Origin: Streptomyces xanthophaeus
Lineage (GTDB): Bacteria > Actinomycetota > Actinomycetes > Streptomycetales > Streptomycetaceae
Direction: 5' to 3'
DNA length: 33,585 nt
NCBI RefSeq assembly: GCF_000725805.1
Contig: NZ_KL647135.1
Location: forward strand, 190,903-224,487
Shown: positions 9,082 through 17,055 of the stretch, piece after piece
How the letters are laid out: every line of letters begins with the position of its first letter
Position numbering within the stretch: the first letter of the stretch is position 1
Notes under the pieces: generated by a model
What the model was told of the DNA's origin: nothing
The model's database searches: none
The model's input: only the letters and a program-made list of their open reading frames with translations
Translations under genes and position numbers: made by a program

Positions 9082-9111
9082 GCCGGGTTCCGGATCACTC
9101 CGGAACCCGGC
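9082..9111 (-). terminator. Hairpin between thrC and thrB
   Basis: A perfect 12-bp inverted repeat (GCCGGGTTCCGG and its complement) with a 6-nt loop, 14 bp past the thrC stop. It may terminate hom-thrC transcripts or act as a partial terminator that lowers thrB expression. Confidence 0.7.
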
Positions 9112-9125
9112 TCTCAGGCGGTACG

Positions 9126-10196
9126 TCAGACCAGGCCGAGGCGGATCGCCGCGGCTTCGGCGTCCACCGGAACGGTGACCGGCTGCGGAGCGCCGGCGAC
9201 CGCCCAATCGGGGTCCTTCAGGCCGTTGCCGGTGACGGTGCACACGATCGTCTGACCGGGGTCGACCAGGCCCAGCTCCGCGGCCTTGAGCAGACCCGCC
9301 ACCGAGGCGGCCGAGGCGGGCTCGACGAAGACGCCCTCCTGAGCGGCCAACAGCCGGTAGGCGGCCAGGATCTGGCGGTCCGTCACCTCGTCGATGAAGC
9401 CGCCCGACTCGTCACGCGCGGCGAGCGCGTAGTCCCAGGAGGCCGGGTTGCCGATCCGGATCGCCGTGGCGATGGTGTGCGGCTCCTTGACGATCTCGCC
9501 GCGCACGATGGGCGCGGAACCGGAAGCCTGGAAACCCCACACGCGGGGCGTACGGGAGGCCAGGCCGTCGGCCTTGTACTCCTTGAACCCCTTCCAGTAC
9601 GCGGTGATGTTGCCCGCGTTGCCGACCGGCAGCACGTGGATGTCGGGTGCGTCACCGAGGGCGTCGACGATCTCGAACGCCGCCGTCTTCTGACCCTCGA
9701 TGCGGACCGGGTTGACGGAATTGACCAGCGCCACCGGGTAGTTGTCGGACAGCGCCCGCGCCAGGTCCAGGCAGTCGTCGAAGTTGCCGTCCACCTGGAG
9801 GATCTTGGCGCCGTGCACGAGGGCCTGGCCCATCTTGCCCAGCGCGATCTTGCCGCGGGGCACGAGCACTGCGGAGACCATCCCGGCACGCACCGCGTAC
9901 GCGGCGGCCGAGGCCGAGGTGTTGCCGGTGGAGGCGCAGATGACGGCCTTCGCGCCCTCCTCCTTGGCCTTGGTGATGGCCATGGTCATGCCGCGGTCCT
10001 TGAAGGACCCGGTGGGGTTGGCCCCCTCGACCTTCAGGTGGACCTCGCAGCCGGTGCGCTCGGAGAGCACCTGCGCGGGGACGAGGGGAGTGCCGCCCTC
10101 TCGGAGTGTGACCACGGGAGTCTTGTCCGTCACCGGCAGGCGGTCCCGGTACTCCTCGATGATGCCGCGCCACTGGTGGGTGCGATTGCTGCTCAT
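9126..10196 (-). CDS. thrC: Threonine synthase
   Basis: The 356-residue PLP enzyme converts O-phosphohomoserine to threonine. Lys66 in [14 protein letters not shown] is the expected PLP Schiff-base lysine; [15 protein letters not shown] and [12 protein letters not shown] match the phosphate- and substrate-binding segments of fold-type II enzymes. At about 350 residues it belongs to the short threonine synthase class, not the longer class seen in E. coli and yeast. The ATG at 10196 lies 6 bp after the hom stop, and its ribosome site (GGAGTAAGGA) overlaps the hom stop, so the two genes are translationally coupled. Confidence 0.97.
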   Translation of the reverse strand: MSSNRTHQWRGIIEEYRDRLPVTDKTPVVTLREGGTPLVPAQVLSERTGCEVHLKVEGANPTGSFKDRGMTMAITKAKEEGAKAVICASTGNTSASAAAYAVRAGMVSAVLVPRGKIALGKMGQALVHGAKILQVDGNFDDCLDLARALSDNYPVALVNSVNPVRIEGQKTAAFEIVDALGDAPDIHVLPVGNAGNITAYWKGFKEYKADGLASRTPRVWGFQASGSAPIVRGEIVKEPHTIATAIRIGNPASWDYALAARDESGGFIDEVTDRQILAAYRLLAAQEGVFVEPASAASVAGLLKAAELGLVDPGQTIVCTVTGNGLKDPDWAVAGAPQPVTVPVDAEAAAIRLGLV

Positions 10197-10202
10197 GGGT
10201 CC

Positions 10203-11507
10203 TTACTCCCCTTCAACACGCATGATGCTGGCGACACCGCGGACGGTGTCCAGCTTCCGCAGCGCCTCGACGGTCCCGGAGAGGGCGGCATCGGGCGCAC
10301 GGTGAGTGACGACGACGAGGGAGGCCTCATTGCCGACCCCGTCCGGACGTCCTTGCTGGCGTACCGTATCGATCGACACGCCGTGCTCGGCGAACGTGGT
10401 CGCCACCTGGGCGAGGACGCCCGGCTTGTCGGCCACGTCAAGGCTGATGTGGTACCTCGTCACGACTTCGCCCATGGCACTGACCGGCAGCTGGGTGTAC
10501 GCCGACTCGCCCGGCCCCGTTGCCTCGGCGAGCTTGTTGCGGCAGACGGCGACGAGGTCGCCCAGGACCGCCGACGCGGTCGGCGAACCGCCCGCGCCGG
10601 GCCCGTAGAACATGAGCCGCCCGGCGGCCTCCGCCTCGACGAAGACCGCGTTGTACGCCTCGCGGACGGAGGCCAGCGGGTGCGTCAGCGGGATCATCGC
10701 CGGGTGCACGCGGGCGGTGACGGACTGGCCGTCGGCCGCGCGCTCCAGGATCGCCAGGAGCTTGATGGTGCAGCCCATCCGCTTGGCCGAGGCGAAGTCG
10801 GCGGCGCTGACCTCGGTCATGCCCTCGCGGTACACGTCGTCGAGACGGACCCGCGTGTGGAAGGCGATGCCGGCCAGGATCGCGGCCTTGGCGGCGGCGT
10901 CGTAGCCCTCGACGTCGGCCGTGGGGTCGGCCTCGGCGTACCCGAGGGCGGTGGCCTCGTCGAGCGCCTCCTGGTACCCGGCGCCGGTGGAGTCCATCTT
11001 GTCGAGGATGAAGTTGGTCGTGCCGTTGACGATGCCCATCACGCGGTTGATCTTGTCGCCCGCGAGGGACTCCCGCATCGGGCGCACCAGCGGGATCGCA
11101 CCCGCGACGGCCGCCTCGTAGTACAGGTCCAGCCCGTGCTTCTCGGCGGCGGCGTGCAGCGCGGCACCGTCCTGGGCCAGCAGCGCCTTGTTCGCGGAGA
11201 CCACCGAGGCGCCGTTCTCGAAGGCGGTGGTGATCAGCGTACGGGCGGGCTCGATACCGCCGATGACCTCGATGACCACGTCGATGTCGCCGCGTTTGAG
11301 AAGGGCGGTCGCATCGGTGGTGACCAGCGCCGGGTCGATGCCCTCGCGCACCTTGGACGGGCGGCGCACGGCGACGCCCGCGAGCTCGACGGGCGCGCCG
11401 ATCCGGGCCGTCAGATCGTCGGCGTGCGTCGTCATGATGCGCGCCACCTCTGAGCCGACCACTCCACAGCCCAGCAGCGCCACCTTCAGCGGACGCGTAC
11501 GCATCAT
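10203..11507 (-). CDS. hom: Homoserine dehydrogenase
   Basis: The 434-residue product reduces aspartate semialdehyde to homoserine with NAD(P)H, the branch-point step towards threonine and methionine. It has an N-terminal Rossmann fold with LLGCGVVGSEVARI, the catalytic domain with DPTADVEGYDAAAKAAIL carrying the conserved Asp and Lys, and a C-terminal ACT domain from about residue 355 (SLDVADKPGVLAQVATTFAEHGVSID), the usual seat of threonine feedback inhibition. Two adjacent ATG codons at 11507 and 11504 are possible starts; AAAGG lies 10 nt before the first. hom and thrC form a coupled pair. A 15-bp inverted repeat lies upstream at 11573-11621. Confidence 0.96.
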   Translation of the reverse strand: MMRTRPLKVALLGCGVVGSEVARIMTTHADDLTARIGAPVELAGVAVRRPSKVREGIDPALVTTDATALLKRGDIDVVIEVIGGIEPARTLITTAFENGASVVSANKALLAQDGAALHAAAEKHGLDLYYEAAVAGAIPLVRPMRESLAGDKINRVMGIVNGTTNFILDKMDSTGAGYQEALDEATALGYAEADPTADVEGYDAAAKAAILAGIAFHTRVRLDDVYREGMTEVSAADFASAKRMGCTIKLLAILERAADGQSVTARVHPAMIPLTHPLASVREAYNAVFVEAEAAGRLMFYGPGAGGSPTASAVLGDLVAVCRNKLAEATGPGESAYTQLPVSAMGEVVTRYHISLDVADKPGVLAQVATTFAEHGVSIDTVRQQGRPDGVGNEASLVVVTHRAPDAALSGTVEALRKLDTVRGVASIMRVEGE

Positions 11508-11572
11508 TCGACCTACGCCTTTCGATCTTCCATCGATACCCCGCGCGCGGTTTGCCCGCCGGGTGTGAACCA

Positions 11573-11621
11573 GTCTCACTCAATGGACAGCAGTTTCCAT
11601 CCTCGGTCCATTGAGTGAGAC
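11573..11621. repeat. Perfect 15-bp inverted repeat between lysA and hom
   Basis: Arms 11573-11587 (GTCTCACTCAATGGA) and 11607-11621 are exact reverse complements separated by 19 nt. The arms are only about 47% G/C, unlike the other terminators in this window. The element starts 10 bp past the lysA stop and ends about 65 bp before the hom start. It could be the lysA terminator, or a dyad operator controlling hom, since arm centres are 34 bp apart, near three helical turns. Confidence 0.8.
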
Positions 11622-11631
11622 ACCTATTTCA

Positions 11632-13023
11632 TCATCCGAGGTCGAGACGCAGGAGATCTTCCTCCGTCTCGCGCCGGACGATCACCCGGGCCTGACCGTC
11701 ACGCACGGCGACGACGGGCGGGCGGAGCGCATGGTTGTAGTTGCTGGCCATGGAGCGGCAGTACGCGCCGGTCGCCGGGACGGCCAGCAGGTCGCCCGGA
11801 GCGAGGTCGGCGGGCAGGAACGCGTCCTTGACCACGATGTCACCGCTCTCGCAGTGCTTGCCGACGACACGGACGAGGACGGGCTCGGCGTCGGAGCGCC
11901 GCGAGACCAGGGAGATGGAGTACTCGGCGTCGTACAGGGCCGTCCGGATGTTGTCGGACATGCCGCCGTCCACGCTGACGTACGTACGGAGCCCCTCGAG
12001 CGGCTTGATGGTGCCGACCTCGTAGAGGGTGAAGGCGGTCGGACCGACGATGGCGCGGCCGGGTTCGACGGAGATCCGGGGGGCGCGCAGGCGGGCCGAC
12101 TCGCACTCCCGGCCGACGATCTCGGTCAGCGCCTTGGCGATCTCGTGGGGCTCGCGCGGGTCGTCGTCGGAGGTGTAGGCGATGCCGAGGCCGCCGCCGA
12201 GGTCGATCTCGGGGAGCTCCACGCCGTGCTCGTCGCGCACGGCGGCCAGCAGCTGCACCACGCGCTTGGCGGACACCTCGAAACCGGCCATGTCGAAGAT
12301 CTGCGAGCCGATGTGGGAGTGGATGCCCAGCAGCTCAAGCGAGTCGTGCCCGAGCACCCGGCGCACGGCCTCGGCGGCGGAGCCGTCGGCCACGGCGATG
12401 CCGAACTTCTGGTCCTCGTGGGCGGTGGCGATGAACTCGTGGGTGTGCGCCTCGACGCCGACCGTCACGCGGATCTGCACCGGCTGGCGCACGCCCAGCT
12501 CGCGGGCCACGTGCGCGACGCGGGCGATCTCCTGGAAGGAGTCCAGGACGATGCGCCCGACCCCCTCCTGGACCGCGCGGGTGATCTCGGCGACGGACTT
12601 GTTGTTGCCGTGGTAGGCGATCCGCCCGGCCGGCATCCCGGCCGCCAGGGCGGTCGCGAGCTCCCCGCTGGAGCAGACGTCGAGATTGAGTCCTTCTTCC
12701 TTCAGCCACTTCACGACGGCCTTGGAGAGGAACGCCTTGCCCGCGTAGAACACGTCGGCGTCCTTGCCGAAGGCGTGCGCCCAGGCCCGGCAGCGCGCCC
12801 GGAAGTCCTCTTCGTCGAGGAAGTAGGCGGGGGTCCCGAACTCCTCGGCGAGCCGGGTCACTTCGATGCCGCCGACGGAGACGACGCCGTCGTCCGCGCG
12901 CCGGACCGTCCGGGCCCACACCTTCTCGTCGAGGGCGTTCAGGTCGGCGGCCGGCGGGGAGTAGTGCCCCTCGGGCAGGACGTCGGCGTGACGGGGTCCG
13001 GCGGGGTGCGCGGAACGGCTCAT
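11632..13023 (-). CDS. lysA: Diaminopimelate decarboxylase
   Basis: The 463-residue product decarboxylates meso-diaminopimelate to L-lysine, the last step of lysine synthesis. It is a fold-type III PLP enzyme: Lys96 in VFYAGKAF is the PLP lysine, GIHSHIGSQ and EPGRAIVG hold phosphate contacts, and CESGD and GAYC close the active site of the dimer. The ATG at 13023 has a GAAGAGAG ribosome site. It lies 19 bp after the ArgS-like gene, so the two are probably cotranscribed; lysA next to an argS or argS-like gene is a common actinobacterial arrangement. Confidence 0.97.
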   Translation of the reverse strand: MSRSAHPAGPRHADVLPEGHYSPPAADLNALDEKVWARTVRRADDGVVSVGGIEVTRLAEEFGTPAYFLDEEDFRARCRAWAHAFGKDADVFYAGKAFLSKAVVKWLKEEGLNLDVCSSGELATALAAGMPAGRIAYHGNNKSVAEITRAVQEGVGRIVLDSFQEIARVAHVARELGVRQPVQIRVTVGVEAHTHEFIATAHEDQKFGIAVADGSAAEAVRRVLGHDSLELLGIHSHIGSQIFDMAGFEVSAKRVVQLLAAVRDEHGVELPEIDLGGGLGIAYTSDDDPREPHEIAKALTEIVGRECESARLRAPRISVEPGRAIVGPTAFTLYEVGTIKPLEGLRTYVSVDGGMSDNIRTALYDAEYSISLVSRRSDAEPVLVRVVGKHCESGDIVVKDAFLPADLAPGDLLAVPATGAYCRSMASNYNHALRPPVVAVRDGQARVIVRRETEEDLLRLDLG

Positions 13024-13042
13024 CGGAATCTCTCTTCGCAGG

Positions 13043-14041
13043 TCACAGGCGTTCAGGTGCGTCTATACCGAGGAGGGCCAGGCCGCCGGCCAGCACCGTC
13101 CCGGCGGCTTCGGCAAGGGCCAGCCGGGCGCGGTGGGCGGCCGAGGGTTTCTCGTCCCCGTGGGGCAGTACGCAGTACTGGAAGTCGAGCAGGGCATCGG
13201 CCAGCGTGACGAGGTGCCGGGCGAGGCGCTCGGGGGCACGGTGGTACGCGGCGGCCTCCAGCACCAGCGGGTACTCGCCGAGGGCGCGCAGGAGCGGTCC
13301 GGCCGCGCCGTCCTGCGGGGGGCCGGGCAGGGGGGTGAACCCCAGCCGGGCGGCGTTGCGCAGGAGCGCGCGGCTGCGGGCGTGGGCGTACCGGACCCGG
13401 AAGAACTCGGCGGCCTCGCCCTGGAGCAGGAGGGCCGGGGAGAAGACGGGGGTCTCCTGGGGGGCGACGGTGAGCGCGGCCCAGCGGACGGCGTCGGCCC
13501 CGTAGCGGGCCAGGACGTCGCCGTCGCGGCGCGCGACCGGGGCCACGGCGGCGGGCGGGGCGGGGTCGAGGCCCTGGCCGGCCCGGATCCGCAGCACGGC
13601 CGCGTGCACGGCCTGCTCGCGCAGCCCGCTGACTGCGGGGGGCGGGGGGCTCGGGTTCGGGTTCGGGGCGCTCGTGCTCGGGCCGGCGTCCTCGGGGCGG
13701 GGGGCGGGGGCGTAGGCCCGGGCGGCGCGTACGACCTCGGCGGCGTCGGGCGGGGCGAGTACGAAGTTCAGGAAGCCCGCGCCGGTGACCTCGACCCGCT
13801 CGATCCCGCTCACGCCGTCGAGCCGGCGGGCGAGCAGCTGCGCCACGTCGGCGGGGCGGCGCCCGGCGCCCTTGGCGACCTGGAAGGCGACGGGGGTGGC
13901 GTAGTCCCCCACCCCACCGGGCCGGGTCCGCTCGACGACGGCCCGCCCGCCGGGCACGTCCGCACCGGCCGGCAGCTCCCCGTCCTCGACGGCGCAGCGC
14001 ACGGCGCGCACGACGGTACGGGAGAGGTCAGCGGGGGTCAC
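13043..14041 (-). CDS. nrtL: ArgS-related anticodon-binding protein without catalytic domain (NrtL-like)
   Basis: The 332-residue product keeps the two ends of arginyl-tRNA synthetase but not the middle. Residues 1-105 resemble the ArgS additional N-terminal domain (DYATPVAFQVAKGAGRRPADVAQLLARRLDG, GAGFLNF). A Pro/Ser/Asn linker follows, and the C-terminal half is a DALR-type anticodon-binding domain (LQGEAAEFFRVRYAHARSRALLRNA, then RAPERLARHLVTLADALLDFQYCVLP). The HIGH and KMSKS-type signature motifs of class I synthetases are absent, so it cannot charge tRNA. It may bind tRNA-Arg; function unknown. The GTG start at 14041 lacks a ribosome site, but a TACGCT -10-like hexamer sits 6 nt upstream, suggesting a leaderless mRNA. 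Confidence 0.88.
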   Translation of the reverse strand: MTPADLSRTVVRAVRCAVEDGELPAGADVPGGRAVVERTRPGGVGDYATPVAFQVAKGAGRRPADVAQLLARRLDGVSGIERVEVTGAGFLNFVLAPPDAAEVVRAARAYAPAPRPEDAGPSTSAPNPNPSPPPPAVSGLREQAVHAAVLRIRAGQGLDPAPPAAVAPVARRDGDVLARYGADAVRWAALTVAPQETPVFSPALLLQGEAAEFFRVRYAHARSRALLRNAARLGFTPLPGPPQDGAAGPLLRALGEYPLVLEAAAYHRAPERLARHLVTLADALLDFQYCVLPHGDEKPSAAHRARLALAEAAGTVLAGGLALLGIDAPERL

Positions 14042-14047
14042 GGCACC

Positions 14048-14053
14048 AGCGTA
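14048..14053 (-). promoter_or_regulatory. -10-like hexamer for leaderless nrtL-lysA transcript
   Basis: TACGCT on the minus strand fits TANNNT and is exactly 6 nt before the GTG start, placing transcription start at or next to the start codon. A weak -35-like GTGAC stretch lies about 16 nt further upstream. Confidence 0.4.
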
Positions 14054-14247
14054 GGGGAGAAGGCCCCGGGTCACGCGAAGGGTTTCGCCATGTGAACAGG
14101 CGGCCGCGACGCCGACCACGGAAGCGACCACGGGGACGCTGCCGGAACCCCGACTCCGCGGACCATCCGAGGCAAGGGGACGGCCCCGACCAGAAGAAGA
14201 GGAAGAGGAAGAAGGGGACGAACAACATGGGGACCGAGGGGAAACCT

Positions 14248-14673
14248 CTACCCCCTCCCCCTCCCGGCGGGAGCCCCTTTCCACCCGTCACGCCGGTCCT
14301 TGCCCTCGACGAGCCTGCGGACGACGCGCACGAGCTCGGCGGGCTCGAAGGGCTTGGCGACGAAGGCGTCCACCCCGGCGTCGATCCCGGTCTCCACCTC
14401 GTACTGCGTACAGGCGCTGACGATGGCCACCGGCACGCCCCGGGTCCGCGGATCGGCCCGCAGCTGGGCGGCTGTTGCGAACCCGTCGAGGCGTGGCATG
14501 ACCACGTCGAGCGTGATCACATCGGGGCACACGTGACCCACGACATCCAGGCATTCGGCACCATCGTTCGCGGTCACGACCTCGAAGCCCTCCAGCTCGA
14601 GATTGACCTTGATCAGCTGCCGGATGACCTTGTTGTCGTCGACAACAAGCACCCGGCCCGAGACGCCTGGCAC
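14248..14673 (-). CDS. Stand-alone response-regulator receiver protein
   Basis: The product from the GTG at 14673 has 141 residues and is a receiver domain with no DNA-binding or enzymatic output domain. Asp12 and Asp13 (VVDDNK), phospho-acceptor Asp56 (TLDVVMPRLDG), Ser86 (VSA) and Lys107 (AKPF) are all present, so it should be phosphorylated. It may act by protein-protein contact or as a phosphate shuttle, as single-domain regulators do elsewhere. No kinase gene is adjacent. Other in-frame starts exist (GTG at 14721 would add 16 residues rich in Arg and Thr); none has a good ribosome site. The downstream gap to nrtL contains only a purine-rich stretch. Confidence 0.85.
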   Translation of the reverse strand: MPGVSGRVLVVDDNKVIRQLIKVNLELEGFEVVTANDGAECLDVVGHVCPDVITLDVVMPRLDGFATAAQLRADPRTRGVPVAIVSACTQYEVETGIDAGVDAFVAKPFEPAELVRVVRRLVEGKDRRDGWKGAPAGRGRG

Positions 14674-14826
14674 AACTCGAGAGTAGGTCGAGCCGGGGCC
14701 CCGCGTCCGGGTTTTTGCCACTTCCACCCCGTGCGGGCGACGCGGGCCCCCTTCCCCGCAAACCGGTTCCTGATCACCCCGGGGAAGCTGGTAGTGTTCA
14801 ACCCGTCGCAGCAACACGAACGACAC

Positions 14827-14898
14827 GCCCCCGTAGCTCAGGGGATAGAGCAACGGCCTCCGGAGCCGTGTGCGCAGGTTCGAATCCTGCCGGGGGCA
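14827..14898 (+). tRNA. tRNA-Arg(CCG)
   Basis: The acceptor stem GCCCCCG (14827-14833) pairs with CGGGGGC (14891-14897), followed by discriminator A at 14898. The D-arm TAGCTCAGGGGATAGAGCA, anticodon arm ACGGC-CTCCGGA-GCCGT with anticodon CCG, and T-arm GCAGG-TTCGAAT-CCTGC are all normal. CCA is not encoded. The 3' part, from the T-loop onward, forms the left copy of a long direct repeat and served as an integration site. Confidence 0.97.
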
Positions 14899-14977
14899 CT
14901 TCGCAGGAAGTGCCCAAAGACCCCGCCATCAGCGAGAACGCTGAGACGGGGTCTTCGCGTATGCGCAGCCAACTGCC
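14879..14977 (+). repeat. attL: left 99-bp direct repeat overlapping tRNA-Arg
   Basis: Matches 17056-17154 at a constant offset of 2,177 with five mismatches, at 14883, 14890, 14937, 14938 and 14964. The longest identical block is 46 bp (14891-14936), covering the acceptor-stem 3' strand and the first part of the terminator. This copy is joined to the intact tRNA. Confidence 0.9.
14917..14955 (+). terminator. tRNA-Arg terminator hairpin
   Basis: AAGACCCCG (14917-14925) pairs perfectly with CGGGGTCTT (14947-14955), with an inner AGCG/CGCT stem. It starts 18 bp past the tRNA. A second copy at 17094-17132 lies in the right direct repeat. Confidence 0.75.
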
Positions 14978-15064
14978 GCCGTGTGCACCTGTATGTCAGC
15001 GGCTGTGGACTATTCGTGGACAGGATCTTGGTCCATCGGCGCAGGTCAGCTCCAGGAATGCCGA

Positions 15065-15090
15065 AGGCCCCCGGACAGGTCCAGGGGCCT
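15065..15090 (-). terminator. Possible integrase terminator
   Basis: AGGCCCC and GGGGCCT form a 7-bp stem with a 12-nt loop, 26 bp past the stop of the integrase remnant. Confidence 0.45.
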
Positions 15091-15116
15091 CGCAGCGTAT
15101 GTCCGCTCACTCGCGA

Positions 15117-15760
15117 TCACTCGTACTCGCGCAGCAGGTCCTCAATCCTCCGGTTGGCCACCTCCTGGCGCCCGTCGAGGCACTTCGCGTACCGACTGAG
15201 CAGCACCTCCACGCTGTTGCCGGCGCGCTCGGCGACCTCGGTCGGGTCGACGCCGGCATTGAGCCACGTGGAGAGCGCCGAGTGCCGGAGGTCGTAGGGC
15301 CGACTCGCCAGCGGTGAGGCAGCGGCGGCCGGCGGCAGGGCCAGGAGCCGAGCTTCCGGCCAGACCCGGTAGTAGTAGGTGGACGAGGACACGCTCGCGG
15401 AGGATGGACACGAACTGGGGCGGGACCGGCACCCGGCGGACGTCTTCCGTGGGCCGGTTCTTCAGGCCGCGATAGTCGTGGCTCTGCCCGGGGTCGGTCC
15501 ACTGCTTCCCGACGCTCGGCCTCGTCCGGTGAAGCAACGCGGTGCCCCAGCCGGAGTCCGGAAACGTCAGGTCCGGCTCGGAGAGCCCCACGGCTTCGGC
15601 CGGCCGGAAGCCCCCGAGGTACATCCCGGCGATCGGCCCATCAGACGCCGACCGCGCGCCCGGCGGTGTCCACCGACGTACAAGACCGCGTGGAGCAGCG
15701 AGCGGGCCTGCTCCGGGTTGGCCACGACCCGAGGCCTGTGGTTGATGCCGCGTGGCACCA
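15117..15760 (-). pseudogene. Tyrosine-recombinase integrase remnant (truncated, frameshifted, internally deleted)
   Basis: Three reading frames together give the C-terminal half of a Streptomyces phage/ICE-type integrase. From the upstream side: NHRPRVVANPEQARSLLHAV (about 15760-15645), then after a 1-nt loss near 15637, GMYLGGFRPAEAVGL with catalytic Arg, through KNRPTEDVRRVPVPPQFVSILRER, then after a deletion near 15390, SSSTYYYRVWPEARLLAL through PYDLRHSALSTWLNAGVDP and the tyrosine motif SRYAK. Compared with intact relatives the deletion removes about 20 residues (the region ending DGRLF..RGG), including the beta-hairpin that carries the catalytic Lys. The N-terminal core-binding domain is missing altogether. 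It points towards attL, as integrases usually do. Confidence 0.9.
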
Positions 15761-15767
15761 TCGAGCG

Positions 15768-16127
15768 ATGTGGAGTGAGGAGGATGCCCGCCGGCTGGTG
15801 CTCGCCGAGATCGTGCAAGAGCGGGACTGTGTCGAATATGAGCTCGGGATTCTCCGGGTGCAGCAGCTCGCGTTCGGATGGCTCTTCTACTGGGGAGCGG
15901 CCGGTGAGGGGCGGAGTGGGCAGCGCCCTCGACCTGGGGGCAACGGGCCGTTCTTGGTGGATCGCGAGAACGAGCGGGTGATCCGAACCGCTACCAGTGA
16001 GCCCGTGGCGCGTCAGATCGCGGACTATGAGCGACGTCTTCGACGCGAGGCTCACGCCCGGAACGCGGCAGCGAAGAGGTCGGTCACGCAGGTCCCCGTT
16101 CACCCGCGCCCTCCAGGGGTGTCGTAG
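15768..16127 (+). CDS. Imm35/YrhB-domain protein (orphan immunity-type protein)
   Basis: The 119-residue product from ATG 15768 resembles the YrhB / immunity protein 35 family: an N-terminal MWSEEDARRLVLAEI helix, FGWLFYWGA (the family's GW-F-W strand), GGNGPFLVDRENERV, then the TATSEPVARQIADYER tail. Family members protect against toxins of polymorphic toxin systems or occur alone. No toxin gene is present beside it; the adjacent genes are the integrase remnant and a membrane protein. The final 30 residues are basic and unlike the family. The ribosome site is weak (GAG 4-6 nt upstream). Confidence 0.7.
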   Translation: MWSEEDARRLVLAEIVQERDCVEYELGILRVQQLAFGWLFYWGAAGEGRSGQRPRPGGNGPFLVDRENERVIRTATSEPVARQIADYERRLRREAHARNAAAKRSVTQVPVHPRPPGVS

Positions 16128-16305
16128 AAGTCGTGTCTTTCGCGTGTCTGGTTGGGCGGCGAGCGGGGAGTGACGGGGAACAGCGACGAGGATCCCAGGA
16201 ACGGGCTGGTCAGTGTCTTGGGTGGTCGGTGTGGGGGTGGGTACGCGATCTTCCCAACTTGTGCTTCCGAGCACGCGCAGCGTGAACCGTCCGCCTGAGC
16301 GGCTC

Positions 16306-16953
16306 TCAGGCCCGGGCCAGTGAGGACCGAATAGCAGCCATGAGCTTCTGGCGGGCCTCCCGGAAGGCGCGTCGCACCTGCGCACACTCAGGATCGTCGC
16401 GAGTATGGCCAGCAACCACCGCGTCTCGGTAGAGGAGCAGCTGGTAGGCGGCATCGCCAGCCAACTGGGCGACCTCCGGTGTCGCCAGTAGCTCCAGTTG
16501 GTACTGCTTCGAGTGCACGCCGTGGGCCAGGATGCTCGCGCGGGCAAGCTGGCTTCGTTCGTCCACGGGTAGGTGCTCGGAGCGGCTGGCATCACTTATG
16601 GCGTCGCGCGCCTCGGTGAGCGCCTCCAGGAACTGGGCAGACACCGTGCGCAGGGTCTCCCTGTCGAGCTCGCCCGTGTCGCGTCGCCAACGCAGTCGGT
16701 CTGTGGCGAGCGTGCTGCCCACTCCGATGACCGCACCCAGCGCCGTGGCGACCAACGATGTCCATTCATGGGTTGGGAGACTACGGCTCTGCCGAGTCTG
16801 GTGGCAGAGCTCTCGCGAGTCTTCCTGCTGACACGCAGCGTGCAGTGCCTGCGGAATGCTGTGCTCCGGCGAGTAGGTGTGGACACGGCGTTTTCGGAAG
16901 CGCCCATAGACGGCTACGGCCCTGGCCAGGGCCACAGTGGGGCTGAAGCGCAC
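16306..16953 (-). CDS. Hypothetical protein with one membrane helix, element cargo
   Basis: The frame from GTG 16953 codes 215 residues. I recognise no enzyme family. Residues about 62-82 (EWTSLVATALGAVIGVGSTLATDRLRW) form a single hydrophobic segment followed by a Arg-rich boundary, and the rest is a helical cytoplasmic region (SAQFLEALTEARDAISDASR and onward). Similar small proteins in Streptomyces usually begin just before the E-W-T segment; here no ATG or GTG lies in frame at that point, although an out-of-frame ATGAATGG overlaps it. So either the true start is the weak one at 16953 or the natural start was lost. Treat the N-terminal 60 residues as doubtful. Confidence 0.5.
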   Translation of the reverse strand: MRFSPTVALARAVAVYGRFRKRRVHTYSPEHSIPQALHAACQQEDSRELCHQTRQSRSLPTHEWTSLVATALGAVIGVGSTLATDRLRWRRDTGELDRETLRTVSAQFLEALTEARDAISDASRSEHLPVDERSQLARASILAHGVHSKQYQLELLATPEVAQLAGDAAYQLLLYRDAVVAGHTRDDPECAQVRRAFREARQKLMAAIRSSLARA

Positions 16954-17055
16954 GAGTTCTTCTAACGGCTCGGCCAGCCGCTACAGGCAGGACGAGCCCG
17001 GCTGGCCTCGCGGCCCATTTGTGGACCGGCCGGACGTGGCAGACCGCTTCTAGAC

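Noticed and set aside
9036..11453. Long plus-strand open frame (about 805 codons) opposite thrC and hom
   Set aside because: Composition is that of an antisense frame; both minus-strand genes have intact active-site motifs.
11573..11621. T-box or tRNA-like element before hom
   Set aside because: No T-box NNTGGAACC-type core or specifier loop is seen; only a simple hairpin or dyad is supported.
14028..14228. Possible small membrane protein (66 codons, MLFVPFFLFLFFW start) on the minus strand between the receiver gene and nrtL
   Set aside because: The hydrophobic stretch comes from a purine tract (GAAGAAGAGGAAG) on the plus strand; there is no ribosome site, and the rest is Arg-rich out-of-frame sequence overlapping the nrtL start.
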